A stretch of 15,525 nucleotides of DNA, taken from assembly GCA_964636225.1 (NCBI GenBank), contig CAZWQM010000028.1, positions 1 to 15,525 of the forward strand, in the 5' to 3' direction. The notes beneath the pieces were generated by a model. The model was given only the letters and a program-made list of their open reading frames with translations. It had not been told where the DNA came from and made no database searches. The position numbers were made by a program, and so were the translations under genes. The stretch is from UBA1858 sp964636225 (GTDB lineage Bacteria; Pseudomonadota; Gammaproteobacteria; UBA4575). Position 1 is the stretch's first letter, and each line of letters begins with the position of its first letter. This document shows positions 1-6,800 of this stretch, one piece after another.

Positions 1-54
1 CGCGAAGGTGGACGTACGGTGGGTGCCGGTGTCGTCGCTAAAATTATTGAATAA
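1..54 (+). CDS. tuf: Elongation factor Tu, C-terminal end (partial, first tuf copy)
   Basis: The window opens in frame 1 with 17 sense codons and a TAA stop at 52-54. They translate to REGGRTVGAGVVAKIIE, the characteristic C-terminus of bacterial EF-Tu (end of domain 3). EF-Tu is the GTPase that delivers aminoacyl-tRNA to the ribosomal A site. The rest of the gene lies upstream of the window. It is followed 29 bp later by tRNA-Trp with no recognisable terminator or promoter between them, so tuf and the tRNA are probably co-transcribed. A second tuf begins at the other end of the window, so the genome has the common two-copy arrangement. Confidence 0.95.
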   Translation, partial: REGGRTVGAGVVAKIIE

Positions 55-83
55 TCCCGATTGCCTGACAAAAAGAGTAACAT

Positions 84-159
84 AGGCCAGTAGCTCAATT
101 GGCAGAGCGACGGTCTCCAAAACCGTAGGTTGGGGGTTCAAGTCCCTCCTGGCCTGCCA
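84..159 (+). tRNA. trpT: tRNA-Trp (anticodon CCA)
   Basis: A full cloverleaf can be drawn. The acceptor stem is AGGCCAG (84-90) with CTGGCCT (149-155), the D stem is GCTC/GAGC, the anticodon stem is ACGGT/ACCGT (110-114/122-126), and the loop CTCCAAA carries anticodon CCA at 117-119. The T arm has GGGGG (132-136), loop TTCAAGT and CCCTC (144-148). The discriminator base is G156, and A1-U72 plus G73 match known TrpRS identity elements. The 3' CCA (157-159) is encoded. It reads the UGG tryptophan codon. Placement between tuf and secE is a known gammaproteobacterial arrangement. The last bases can also pair with the trailer (see findings). Confidence 0.98.
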
Positions 160-191
160 GTTATGGCAGAGGAATTTAAGGAAATATAAAA

Positions 192-563
192 ATGGCCGAA
201 ACGGCTGAACAAGCAACAAATAGTACAATGGATACGGTCAAGCTGGTATTGGCGGCCATTCTTCTGGTAGTGGGCTTTTTTGGCTTCTATCAGCTGGCGG
301 ATCAACCACTGCTGTACCGTGTGCTCGGTATATTGTTGTTTGTCATCATAGCGGCAGGCATTGCGCTGACGACATCAAAAGGACGTGCTCTTACCAGCTT
401 TATGCAGTCTGCACGAACAGAAGTGCGCAAAATGGTATGGCCTACCCGCAGTGAAACCATACAGACAACGTTGGTCATTATGGTCGTTGTTGTTCTAACC
501 GGGCTGTTTCTCTGGTTGCTGGATACGTTCCTCGGCTGGATTATGAGCATGATCATTGGGTAA
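192..563 (+). CDS. secE: Preprotein translocase subunit SecE
   Basis: This encodes a 123-residue inner-membrane protein, close to the 127 residues of E. coli SecE. SecE clamps the SecY channel of the SecYEG translocon and is essential for protein export. Three hydrophobic segments are visible, at about residues 16-36, 41-61 and 92-120, as in the three-helix gammaproteobacterial form. The conserved cytosolic motif before the last helix is seen at 77-89 (EVRKMVWPTRSET), the family signature that contacts SecY. The ATG at 192 is preceded by an AAGGAAA ribosome binding site at 178-184. It lies 32 bp after tRNA-Trp and 15 bp before nusG, the classic secE-nusG pair, and probably shares their transcript. 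Confidence 0.96.
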   Translation: MAETAEQATNSTMDTVKLVLAAILLVVGFFGFYQLADQPLLYRVLGILLFVIIAAGIALTTSKGRALTSFMQSARTEVRKMVWPTRSETIQTTLVIMVVVVLTGLFLWLLDTFLGWIMSMIIG

Positions 564-578
564 TTGAGAGGGCGCGAA

Positions 579-1112
579 ATGGCATTAAGATGGTATGTAG
601 TTCACGCTTACTCAGGGTTTGAAAACCAGGTGAAGCGTTACCTGCGCGAGCGTATTGAGCGCTTGGGTATGCAGGATAAGTTTGGCGAAATTCTGGTGCC
701 TATGGAAGAAGTTGTGGAAATGCGTGAAGGTCAGAAAAAGCGCAGTGAGCGTAAATTCTTTCCCGGATATGTCCTGGTACAAATGGAAATGGATGATGAC
801 TCATGGCACCTGGTAAAAGATGTGCCAAAAGTACTGGGATTTATTGGCGGAACCACAGATAAACCGGCGCCGATTCTGGACCGTGAAGCGAATGCAATCT
901 TGCAGCGTATTCAGGAAGGTGTCGACAAGCCGCGTCCAAAAGTGTTGTTCGAGCCGGGTGAGGTGGTACGTGTTACCGATGGTCCTTTCAACGACTTTAA
1001 TGGCGTTGTCGAAGAAGTGAATTATGAAAAGAGTCGCATGTTAGTGGCGGTTCAGATCTTTGGTCGTTCAACACCCGTAGAACTGGAATTCGGACAGGTT
1101 GAAAAAGGTTAA
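579..1112 (+). CDS. nusG: Transcription termination/antitermination factor NusG
   Basis: This encodes a 177-residue NusG. It binds the RNA polymerase clamp, suppresses pausing, and couples transcription to Rho or to the ribosome. The N-terminal NGN domain begins RWYVVHAYSGFE and contains ERKFFPGYVLVQM (about 58-69). The KOW domain starts near residue 124 (FEPGEVVRVTDGPF) and includes the FGRSTPVELEF segment. F161 lies where E. coli F165 contacts ribosomal protein S10. I chose the ATG at 579, not the in-frame TTG at 564, because 579 has a GAGAGG ribosome binding site at 567-572 and gives the usual family N-terminus. The TTG would begin immediately at the secE stop with no room for a binding site. 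The gene ends at 1112 ahead of a terminator-like hairpin. Confidence 0.97.
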   Translation: MALRWYVVHAYSGFENQVKRYLRERIERLGMQDKFGEILVPMEEVVEMREGQKKRSERKFFPGYVLVQMEMDDDSWHLVKDVPKVLGFIGGTTDKPAPILDREANAILQRIQEGVDKPRPKVLFEPGEVVRVTDGPFNDFNGVVEEVNYEKSRMLVAVQIFGRSTPVELEFGQVEKG

Positions 1113-1165
1113 GTGGCAAGTAACCACGTAACGACTATTTAAGAAGTAATAAAGCAAAGAAGTTA

Positions 1166-1199
1166 GGCGGAGTTCTTATTTGAGAATTCCGCTAGTTTT
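1166..1199 (+). terminator. Probable intrinsic terminator/attenuator after nusG
   Basis: GCGGAGTTCT (1167-1176) pairs with AGAATTCCGC (1183-1192) over 10 positions with one G-U pair and a six-base loop. A short T run (1196-1199) follows after three bases. This fits a moderate terminator separating secE-nusG from the L11 operon, as in E. coli. The short U-tract suggests partial read-through. No confident promoter for rplK could be identified around it. Confidence 0.55.
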
Positions 1200-1208
1200 A
1201 AAACAATC

Positions 1209-1249
1209 ACGGGGAGCTAAAGGTACATACCCAAGGCGCTTGCACCCGT
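1209..1249 (+). promoter_or_regulatory. Candidate L1-binding autoregulatory leader of rplK-rplA
   Basis: ACGGG (1209-1213) pairs with CCCGT (1245-1249). After a three-base one-sided bulge (GCA, 1242-1244), GAGC (1214-1217) pairs with GCTT (1238-1241), leaving a loop of about 20 bases. The structure ends two bases before the rplK Shine-Dalgarno AAGGAG (1251-1256). In E. coli the L11 operon is repressed by L1 binding the leader next to the L11 start. The position and the two short helices around an asymmetric loop fit that role. The assignment to L1 is an inference from position and shape. Confidence 0.4.
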
Positions 1250-1261
1250 TAAGGAGCAAAC

Positions 1262-1693
1262 ATGGCGAAGAAAATCGAAGCTTATATCAAGCTTCAGGTT
1301 CGTGCGCAGGAAGCTAATCCTAGCCCACCTGTAGGACCTGCACTCGGTCAGCGTGGCGTGAACATCATGGAATTCTGTAAAGCGTTTAATGCGCAGACGC
1401 AGAATATGGAAAAAGGCATGCCAGTCCCTGTTGTGATTACGGTTTATAGCGATCGTAGTTTCACATTCATTATGAAAACGCCTCCTGCGGCGATCCTTCT
1501 CAAGAAGGCGGCAGGCATTCCTAAAGGCTCTGGTAAGCCTAATACCAATAAGGTAGGCAAAGTTACTCGAGCACAGCTGGAAGAAATTGCCAAAACCAAG
1601 GAGCCTGATCTCACTGCGGCCGATCTGGATGCTGCTGTACGTACCATTGCGGGCAGTGCTCGTAGTATGGGTCTTGAGGTGGAAGGAGTTTAA
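1262..1693 (+). CDS. rplK: 50S ribosomal protein L11
   Basis: This encodes a 143-residue L11 (E. coli 142). L11 binds the GTPase-associated region of 23S rRNA, helps EF-G and release-factor function, and is needed for RelA-dependent stringent signalling. The N-terminal domain has the proline-rich segment PSPPVGPALGQRGVNIMEFC (about 21-40) that lies over the thiostrepton site. The C-terminal rRNA-binding domain has PPAAILLKKAAG and the GKVTRAQLEEIA stretch. The ATG at 1262 has AAGGAG at 1251-1256. It is followed two bases after its stop by rplA, whose ribosome binding site lies inside the rplK 3' end, so the two are translationally coupled. This is the usual L11-L1 operon. Confidence 0.98.
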   Translation: MAKKIEAYIKLQVRAQEANPSPPVGPALGQRGVNIMEFCKAFNAQTQNMEKGMPVPVVITVYSDRSFTFIMKTPPAAILLKKAAGIPKGSGKPNTNKVGKVTRAQLEEIAKTKEPDLTAADLDAAVRTIAGSARSMGLEVEGV

Positions 1694-1695
1694 TC

Positions 1696-2388
1696 ATGGC
1701 AAAAGCAGGAAAAAATATTAGAGCAGCTCGTGAGAAAGTCGATTCTATGCAGGCCTACGCGCCGGTAGAAGCCATGATGCTGGTTAAAGACAATGCGCGT
1801 GCAAAATTTGTCGAATCTGTCGATGTTGCAGTTAATCTGGGTATCGATCCACGCAAATCGGATCAGGTCGTTCGCGGTTCCACAGTATTACCTAACGGAA
1901 CCGGAAAGACCGTTCGCGTAGCAGTATTTGCTCAAGGTGATCAAGCCAAGGCTGCCGAAGCGGCGGGTGCTGACATTGTGGGTTTTGATGATCTGGCGGA
2001 GTCCGTTAAGAAAGGTGAAATGGATTTTGACGTTGTGATAGCAACACCGGATGCGATGCGAGTAGTAGGTCAATTGGGGCAGATATTAGGTCCAAGAGGA
2101 TTAATGCCTAACCCTAAAGTTGGGACTGTGACACCAGATGTTGCAGGGGCTGTGAAAAATGCCAAATCTGGTCAGGTACGTTACCGCGCAGATAAAACCG
2201 GCATTGTGCATTGCAGCATTGGCAAGGCTGATTTTGACGCCCAGAAGCTGGTGGAAAATCTGCAGGCTCTGATTGGTGATCTGATAAAAGCCAAACCTTC
2301 GGCTGCAAAAGGCGTGTACCTGAAAAAGGTCGTTGTATCCTCGACCATGGGTGTGGGTGTGCAGGTCGATCAGACGGCTTTAACTTAA
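1696..2388 (+). CDS. rplA: 50S ribosomal protein L1
   Basis: This encodes a 230-residue L1 (E. coli 234). L1 forms the mobile stalk that guides deacylated tRNA from the E site and, in E. coli, represses translation of its own operon. The conserved segment GPRGLMPNPKVGTVTPD and the C-terminal KGVYLKKVVVSSTMGVGV signature are present. The N-terminal half has VDVAVNLGIDPRKSDQ and RGSTVLPNGTGK. The Shine-Dalgarno GAAGGAG (1682-1688) overlaps the last codons of rplK and the start is two bases after the rplK stop. Downstream, the stop codon is followed within 13 bp by an intergenic repeat and then by the L10 leader, so the L11 operon probably ends here. Confidence 0.98.
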   Translation: MAKAGKNIRAAREKVDSMQAYAPVEAMMLVKDNARAKFVESVDVAVNLGIDPRKSDQVVRGSTVLPNGTGKTVRVAVFAQGDQAKAAEAAGADIVGFDDLAESVKKGEMDFDVVIATPDAMRVVGQLGQILGPRGLMPNPKVGTVTPDVAGAVKNAKSGQVRYRADKTGIVHCSIGKADFDAQKLVENLQALIGDLIKAKPSAAKGVYLKKVVVSSTMGVGVQVDQTALT

Positions 2389-2400
2389 TAAACAAATAAA

Positions 2401-2478
2401 TGTCATTCCCGTGAAAACGGGAATCTATGTGCATTGATAGATTCGTGTATCTGGATCCTCGCCATTGCGAGGATGACA
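2401..2478 (+). repeat. Two-hairpin palindromic intergenic repeat (dRS3/REP-like)
   Basis: The left hairpin is ATTCCC (2405-2410), 8 bases, GGGAAT (2419-2424), which fits the ATTCCC-N8-GGGAAT form of the Neisseria dRS3 repeat. The right hairpin is ATCCTCGC (2455-2462) / GCGAGGAT (2467-2474). AATCTAT (2422-2428) also pairs with ATAGATT (2437-2443). The outer ends are inverted, TGTCAT at 2401 and ATGACA ending at 2478. Related GTCATTCCCG...CGGGAATC repeats are dispersed in many proteobacterial genomes. It carries no ORF. It may be a non-autonomous mobile repeat that now acts as the 3' end structure of the rplA message. Dispersal in this genome is inferred, not seen, because only one copy is in the window. 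Confidence 0.7.
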
Positions 2479-2493
2479 TAGAAAAAGACTTTG

Positions 2494-2626
2494 GGCTGTT
2501 TCGTAATAAGTTCCATCATTATGAACAGCCGTCAAAGACCGCAGGAACGAGGCATTTATCTTTATTCTTTCTTTATAGATAAATGCATTGTTTAAACCAT
2601 GTGATGAATCCTGCGCAGACGGTGGC
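2494..2626 (+). promoter_or_regulatory. L10 leader RNA (L10-L7/L12 autoregulatory site)
   Basis: CCGTC (2529-2533) pairs with GACGG (2618-2622). The one-sided internal loop AAAGAC (2534-2539) lies opposite CA (2616-2617), and CGCAGG (2540-2545) pairs with CCTGCG (2610-2615). This is the conserved kink-turn core of the gammaproteobacterial L10 leader (Rfam L10_leader family). In E. coli the L10-L7/L12 complex binds it and represses rplJ translation. Between the arms a 9-bp AT-rich hairpin, GCATTTATC (2552-2560) / GATAAATGC (2578-2586), extends the structure. Upstream, GGCTGTT (2494-2500) / AACAGCC (2524-2530) forms a 7-bp hairpin whose 3' arm shares two bases with the core stem. The site ends 130 bases before the rplJ start, consistent with the long leader in E. 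coli. Confidence 0.88.
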
Positions 2627-2634
2627 TCCATTCA

Positions 2635-2748
2635 GAATACTCTGAGTTGGAACACTGCGATGGTGTTGGTGAGTATTCGCCAGCTTTGTAGTAACGCTTA
2701 AATCTGAAATACCTTTAGGTGAATCTGATTTAAGTACAACTTAGGAGG
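2635..2748 (+). promoter_or_regulatory. Distal rplJ leader hairpins and ribosome binding site
   Basis: A bipartite hairpin is formed by GAATACTC (2635-2642) with GAGTATTC (2671-2678), containing AACAC (2651-2655) / GTGTT (2663-2667). A second one is CTTAAATC (2697-2704) / GATTTAAG (2727-2734), with ACC/GGT at 2711-2720 inside it. The strong Shine-Dalgarno AGGAGG follows at 2743-2748, eight bases before the GTG start. In E. coli, L10 binding far upstream alters leader folding and blocks initiation. These hairpins are the likely transmitters of that signal here, though their alternative pairings are not proven. Confidence 0.55.
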
Positions 2749-2756
2749 ACCCTACT

Positions 2757-3281
2757 GTGGCACTAAACCTGGAAGGCAAAAAGCAAGTTGTCTCTGAGGT
2801 TGCTGCGGTTGCGGCTGAAGCCCATTCGGCAATTGCTGCCGAATATCGAGGACTCGGTGTAGAAGCTCTAACTGATTTGCGTAAAAAAGCGCGCCAGGGT
2901 GGCGTGTATATAAGAGTGGTAAAAAACACACTTGCAAAGCGCGCATTGGAAGGAACGGATTTCGAGTGCATGCGTGAAGGACTGGTTGGACCGATGATTC
3001 TTGCATTTTCGCAGGAAGATCCGGGTTCAGCGGCTCGCGTATTAAAGGACTTCAGCAAAGAAAACGGATTGCTAATCGTCAAAATGCTATCCATTGGTGG
3101 CCAGCTTTTAGATGCATCTGAGCTGGAACGTCTGGCAAGCTTACCGACGAAGGAACAGGCAATCAGTATCTTAATGGCAGTAATGAAAGCGCCGGTCGAG
3201 AAATTCGTTCGCACTTTGGCAGAACCGCACGCGAAATTGGTGCGGACTGTGGCTGCTGTACGCGACCAAAAGCAAGCTTAA
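2757..3281 (+). CDS. rplJ: 50S ribosomal protein L10 (stalk base, long C-terminal tail)
   Basis: This encodes a 174-residue L10, longer than the 165 residues of E. coli. L10 joins 23S rRNA to the L7/L12 dimers that recruit translation GTPases, and its complex with L7/L12 represses this operon through the upstream leader. The N-terminus MALNLEGKK, the rRNA-binding motif RVVKNTLAKRA (53-63) and LASLPTKEQAI (126-136) are typical. The C-terminal helix from about 145 contains two similar units, KFVRTLA (149-155) and KLVRTVA (160-166), about ten residues more than E. coli; this region binds L12. The start is GTG at 2757, fixed by AGGAGG at 2743-2748 and the conserved N-terminus. rplL follows after 46 bp. 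Confidence 0.97.
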   Translation: MALNLEGKKQVVSEVAAVAAEAHSAIAAEYRGLGVEALTDLRKKARQGGVYIRVVKNTLAKRALEGTDFECMREGLVGPMILAFSQEDPGSAARVLKDFSKENGLLIVKMLSIGGQLLDASELERLASLPTKEQAISILMAVMKAPVEKFVRTLAEPHAKLVRTVAAVRDQKQA

Positions 3282-3327
3282 AGTTAAGTCACTTAACGGT
3301 TTTATATTTTTTTAGGAGCATTTAGAA

Positions 3328-3705
3328 ATGGCTGTATCACAAGAAGAAATTTTGGAAACTATTTCCAACATGACTGTTATGGAAGTCGTTGATTTGATTT
3401 CCGCAATGGAAGAAAAATTCGGTGTATCTGCTGCCGCAGCAGTTGCTGCAGCACCGGTAGTCGCCGCTGGCGGTGAAGCGGCCGCAGCAGAGAAAGACGA
3501 ATTTGATGTTGTTATGAGTAGTTTTGGAAGCAACAAGGTTGCTGTAATTAAAGTCGTCCGCGCTATCACAGGCCTTGGCTTGAAAGAAGCGAAAGATATG
3601 GTAGAAGGCGCACCTTCTACAGTTAAGGAAGGTGCTTCCAAGGATGAAGCAGAAGACATTAAGAAGCAGCTTGAAGAAGCTGGTGCTGCAGTAGAACTTA
3701 AGTAA
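3328..3705 (+). CDS. rplL: 50S ribosomal protein L7/L12
   Basis: This encodes the 125-residue acidic stalk protein L7/L12 (E. coli 121), the only ribosomal protein present in several copies. It recruits and activates EF-Tu, EF-G, IF2 and RF3. The N-terminal dimerisation domain (about 1-33, EEILETISNMTVMEVVDLI) is followed by an alanine-rich flexible hinge (about 34-55). The globular C-terminal domain, from EFDVVMSSFG, includes the factor-binding helix region VIKVVRAITGLGLKEAKDMVE. The ATG at 3328 has AGGAG at 3314-3318. The rplJ-rplL spacer contains GTTAAGT/ACTTAAC (3283-3297) followed by a T-rich run, too weak to call a terminator. A 190-bp spacer with two hairpins separates it from rpoB. 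Confidence 0.98.
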   Translation: MAVSQEEILETISNMTVMEVVDLISAMEEKFGVSAAAAVAAAPVVAAGGEAAAAEKDEFDVVMSSFGSNKVAVIKVVRAITGLGLKEAKDMVEGAPSTVKEGASKDEAEDIKKQLEEAGAAVELK

Positions 3706-3741
3706 TTCTATTTCAGTTTACGTGCTTAACAGCATTCCGAT

Positions 3742-3781
3742 GCGAACACATGTTATGGGTATTTCCATAGCATGTGTTCGC
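3742..3781 (+). promoter_or_regulatory. 17-bp hairpin between rplL and rpoB (processing site or attenuator)
   Basis: Bases 3742-3758 pair with 3765-3781 over 17 positions with one G-U pair, leaving a six-base loop GTATTT. No T run follows (the next bases are TCGTGGTGC), so a classical terminator is unlikely. In E. coli the same gap holds both a partial terminator and an RNase III cleavage site that uncouple polymerase from ribosomal protein output. A long perfect hairpin without a U-tract fits RNase III processing better than termination; that role is inferred. Confidence 0.7.
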
Positions 3782-3821
3782 TCGTGGTGCTTCAAATTTA
3801 TTTCTTAGTTACAAGGATTAG

Positions 3822-3860
3822 TGAAAAACATTAAAAGTCATTCGCCCGACATGTTTTTCA
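3822..3860 (+). promoter_or_regulatory. 10-bp hairpin in the rpoB leader
   Basis: TGAAAAACAT (3822-3831) pairs perfectly with ATGTTTTTCA (3851-3860) around a 19-base loop. It ends 25 bases before the rpoB Shine-Dalgarno (GAGGAGG, 3885-3891). It is AT-rich and its role is unknown. It could influence rpoB translation or be the 5' end structure left after cleavage at the upstream 17-bp hairpin. Nothing else recognisable lies in the 3782-3895 stretch, and no confident promoter was seen. Confidence 0.45.
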
Positions 3861-3895
3861 GTAATCAGTTTAAAGCCCGGATACGAGGAGGCTAA

Positions 3896-6800
3896 ATGCA
3901 ATATAGTTTCACCGAAAAGAAACGAGTTCGAAAGGACTTCGGTAAGCGACCACAGATTCTTGAAGTGCCTTATATGCTTCAGATTCAACTGGCATCTTAT
4001 CGCCAATTTCTGCAAGTAGATGCGAGCGCAGATAACAGGGCCGATACCGGATTGCATGGAGCATTTAATACCGTATTCCCAATCGAGAGTTATTCGGGGA
4101 ATGTTATTTTGGAATACGTCAGCTACCGTTTGGGCAAGCCTGTTTTTGATGTTAAGGAATGCCAGCTGCGCGGCCTTACCTATGCAGCTCCTCTTCGTGT
4201 CACCGTACGTCTGGTGATCTACGACAAAGATGCGCCAGCCAGCCAGAAAAAAGTCAAAGACATAAAAGAACAGGAAGTTTACATGGGTGAGCTTCCGTTA
4301 ATGACGGACACAGGTACCTTTGTTATTAATGGTACCGAACGTGTGATTGTTTCACAATTGCATCGTTCGCCAGGCGTGTTCTTTGATCACGACAAAGGCA
4401 AAACACATTCTTCCGGAAAACTTCTCTATTCCGCGCGCATCATTCCTTACCGTGGCTCATGGCTGGATATGGAATTTGATCCTAAAGACTGCCTGTTTGT
4501 TCGTATTGACCGACGTAGAAAACTGGCCGCTACTATTCTGTTACGTGCACTGGGTTATGACACCCAAGAAATTCTTTCCATGTTCTTTGATACGCACAAC
4601 ATCAAAGTTACCAAGAAAGGTTTTGAATTGGCATTAACGCCGGAACATCTACGTGGTGAAATTGCTGCGTTTGATATTGAAATCAAAGGTGAAGTGCTGG
4701 TCGAAGCCGGCAGACGTATCACTATGCGTCACGTACGTAAACTTGAAGAAGCTAATTTAAAAACGCTAATCGTTCCTCAGGAATACTTTATTGGCAAAGT
4801 AATTGCGCATGATATAGTCGACGAAGAAACTGGTGAATTGATTTTTTATGCAAACGAAGAATTAAGCGAAGAAAATATTCACAAGCTTGAAGAAAGTGGT
4901 ATTAAAGAATTTGAGATTCTGTATACCAACGAAATCGACCGTGGTCCTTACATTTCCCAAACGCTGGCGATTGATTCGACCACCACTGAATTAGAAGCTC
5001 AGGTAGAAATTTACCGCATGATGCGCCCAGGTGAGCCGCCAACAAAAGAAGCGGCTCAATCATTGTTTAATAATCTGTTCTTCTCGGCAGATCGTTATGA
5101 TCTTTCTCCAGTGGGAAGAATGAAGTTCAATCGCCGTCTGGGTCGTGAAGAGACCACCGGTGAAGGCACGCTAAGCAAAGAAGACATTCTGGATGTTATG
5201 CGAGTGCTGATCGATATACGTAACGGTAACGGTATGGTGGATGATATCGATCATCTGGGTAACCGCCGTGTACGTTGTGTCGGTGAAATGGCTGAAAACG
5301 TATTCCGCGTAGGACTGGTTAGAGTGGAACGGGCAGTTAAAGAACGTTTAACGCTAGCCGAGTCTGAAGGTCTGATGCCTCAGGAAATGATTAACGCCAA
5401 GCCGGTTGCTGCAGCGATTAAGGAATTCTTTGGTTCAAGTCAATTGTCACAGTTTATGGATCAAAACAATCCGCTTTCAGAAGTGACACACAAACGAAGA
5501 ATTTCTGCACTGGGTCCGGGCGGATTAACGCGTGAGCGTGCGGGCTTTGAAGTGCGTGACGTTCATCCCACACACTATGGACGCGTATGTCCTATCGAAA
5601 CACCTGAAGGTCCCAACATTGGTTTGATTAACTCACTGGCGATTTATGCGCGTACCAATGATTACGGTTTCCTGGAAACGCCATATCGCAAAGTGACCAA
5701 TGGCAAAGCCACAGGTGATATTGAATATCTTTCTGCCATTGAAGAAAGCCAGTATGTTATCGCGCAGGCGAACGCACGCCTGGATGAAAAAGGTAATCTG
5801 TTGGATGAACTGGTTTCGTGTCGTCATTTAAATGAATTCGCTTTATCAACACCTGACAAAGTTGAATACATGGACGTATCGCCAAAACAAATCGTATCGG
5901 TGGCGTCTTCTCTCATTCCTTTCCTGGAGCATGATGATGCGAACCGCGCATTGATGGGCTCTAACATGCAACGTCAGGCGGTACCCACACTGCGTGCTGA
6001 CAAGCCGTTGGTAGGTACAGGCATTGAACGTGCACTCGCGATCGACTCTGGTGCTTCGGTGGTTGCTAAACGTGGCGGTGTCGTCGATACCGTGGATGCG
6101 GCACGTGTTGTTGTACGCGTGAATGATGACGAAACGCAGCCAGGTGAAGCGGGTGTGGATATTTATTCATTTACCAAATACACACGTTCCAATCAGAACA
6201 CTTGTATTAATCAGAAACCACTAGTTCGTCCAGGTGATGTGATTGCACGCGGTGATGTGCTGGCAGATGGCCCATCAACTGATATGGGTGAGCTGGCGTT
6301 GGGTCAGAATATGCTGGTCGCCTTCATGCCATGGAATGGTTACAACTTCGAGGATTCGATCCTTATCTCAGAGCGTGTGGTTGAAGAAGATCGTTTCACG
6401 ACTATTCATATCGAAGAAATGAGTTGCGTGGCACGTGATACCAAACTGGGTGCAGAAGAAATTACGGCTGATATTCCCAACGTGAGTGAAAGTCTGCTGG
6501 CTAAACTGGACGACTCGGGAATTGTTTATGTCGGTGCTGAAGTTAAGCCGGGCGATATTCTGGTTGGAAAAGTGACACCGAAAGGTGAAACCCAGCTAAC
6601 ACCGGAAGAAAAACTGTTAAGAGCGATTTTTGGTGAAAAAGCTTCGGATGTTAAAGACACTTCCCTGCGTGTTCCTTCAGGCATGGAAGGGACTGTGATT
6701 GATGTGCGAGTCTTCACACGTGATGGCGTCGATAAAGACCGACGTGCATTGCAAATTGAAGAAATGGAAATTGAGCAGGTCAAAAAAGACATGCGCGATC

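Noticed and set aside
55..83. Promoter for tRNA-Trp between tuf and the tRNA (TTGCCT, TAACAT)
   Set aside because: The hexamers are about 11 bp apart and TAACAT abuts the mature tRNA 5' end, leaving no room for a start point.
564..578. TTG start at 564 extending nusG by five codons
   Set aside because: It begins immediately at the secE stop with no ribosome binding site, while the ATG at 579 has GAGAGG upstream and matches the family N-terminus.
1113..1160. Possible rplK promoter (TATTTA at 1136-1141 or TAATAA at 1147-1152)
   Set aside because: No -35 element with more than about three of six consensus bases lies at proper spacing, so the AT-rich hexamers are not enough.
2114..2631. Open frames on the minus strand across the rplA 3' end and the rplA-rplJ gap
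   Set aside because: They overlap rplA, the palindromic repeat and the L10 leader RNA. These explain the region better, and the translations resemble no known protein.
3283..3315. GTTAAGT/ACTTAAC palindrome followed by a T-rich stretch between rplJ and rplL
   Set aside because: The AT-rich stem of about five usable pairs would be too weak for termination, and termination here would starve rplL, which is needed in excess.
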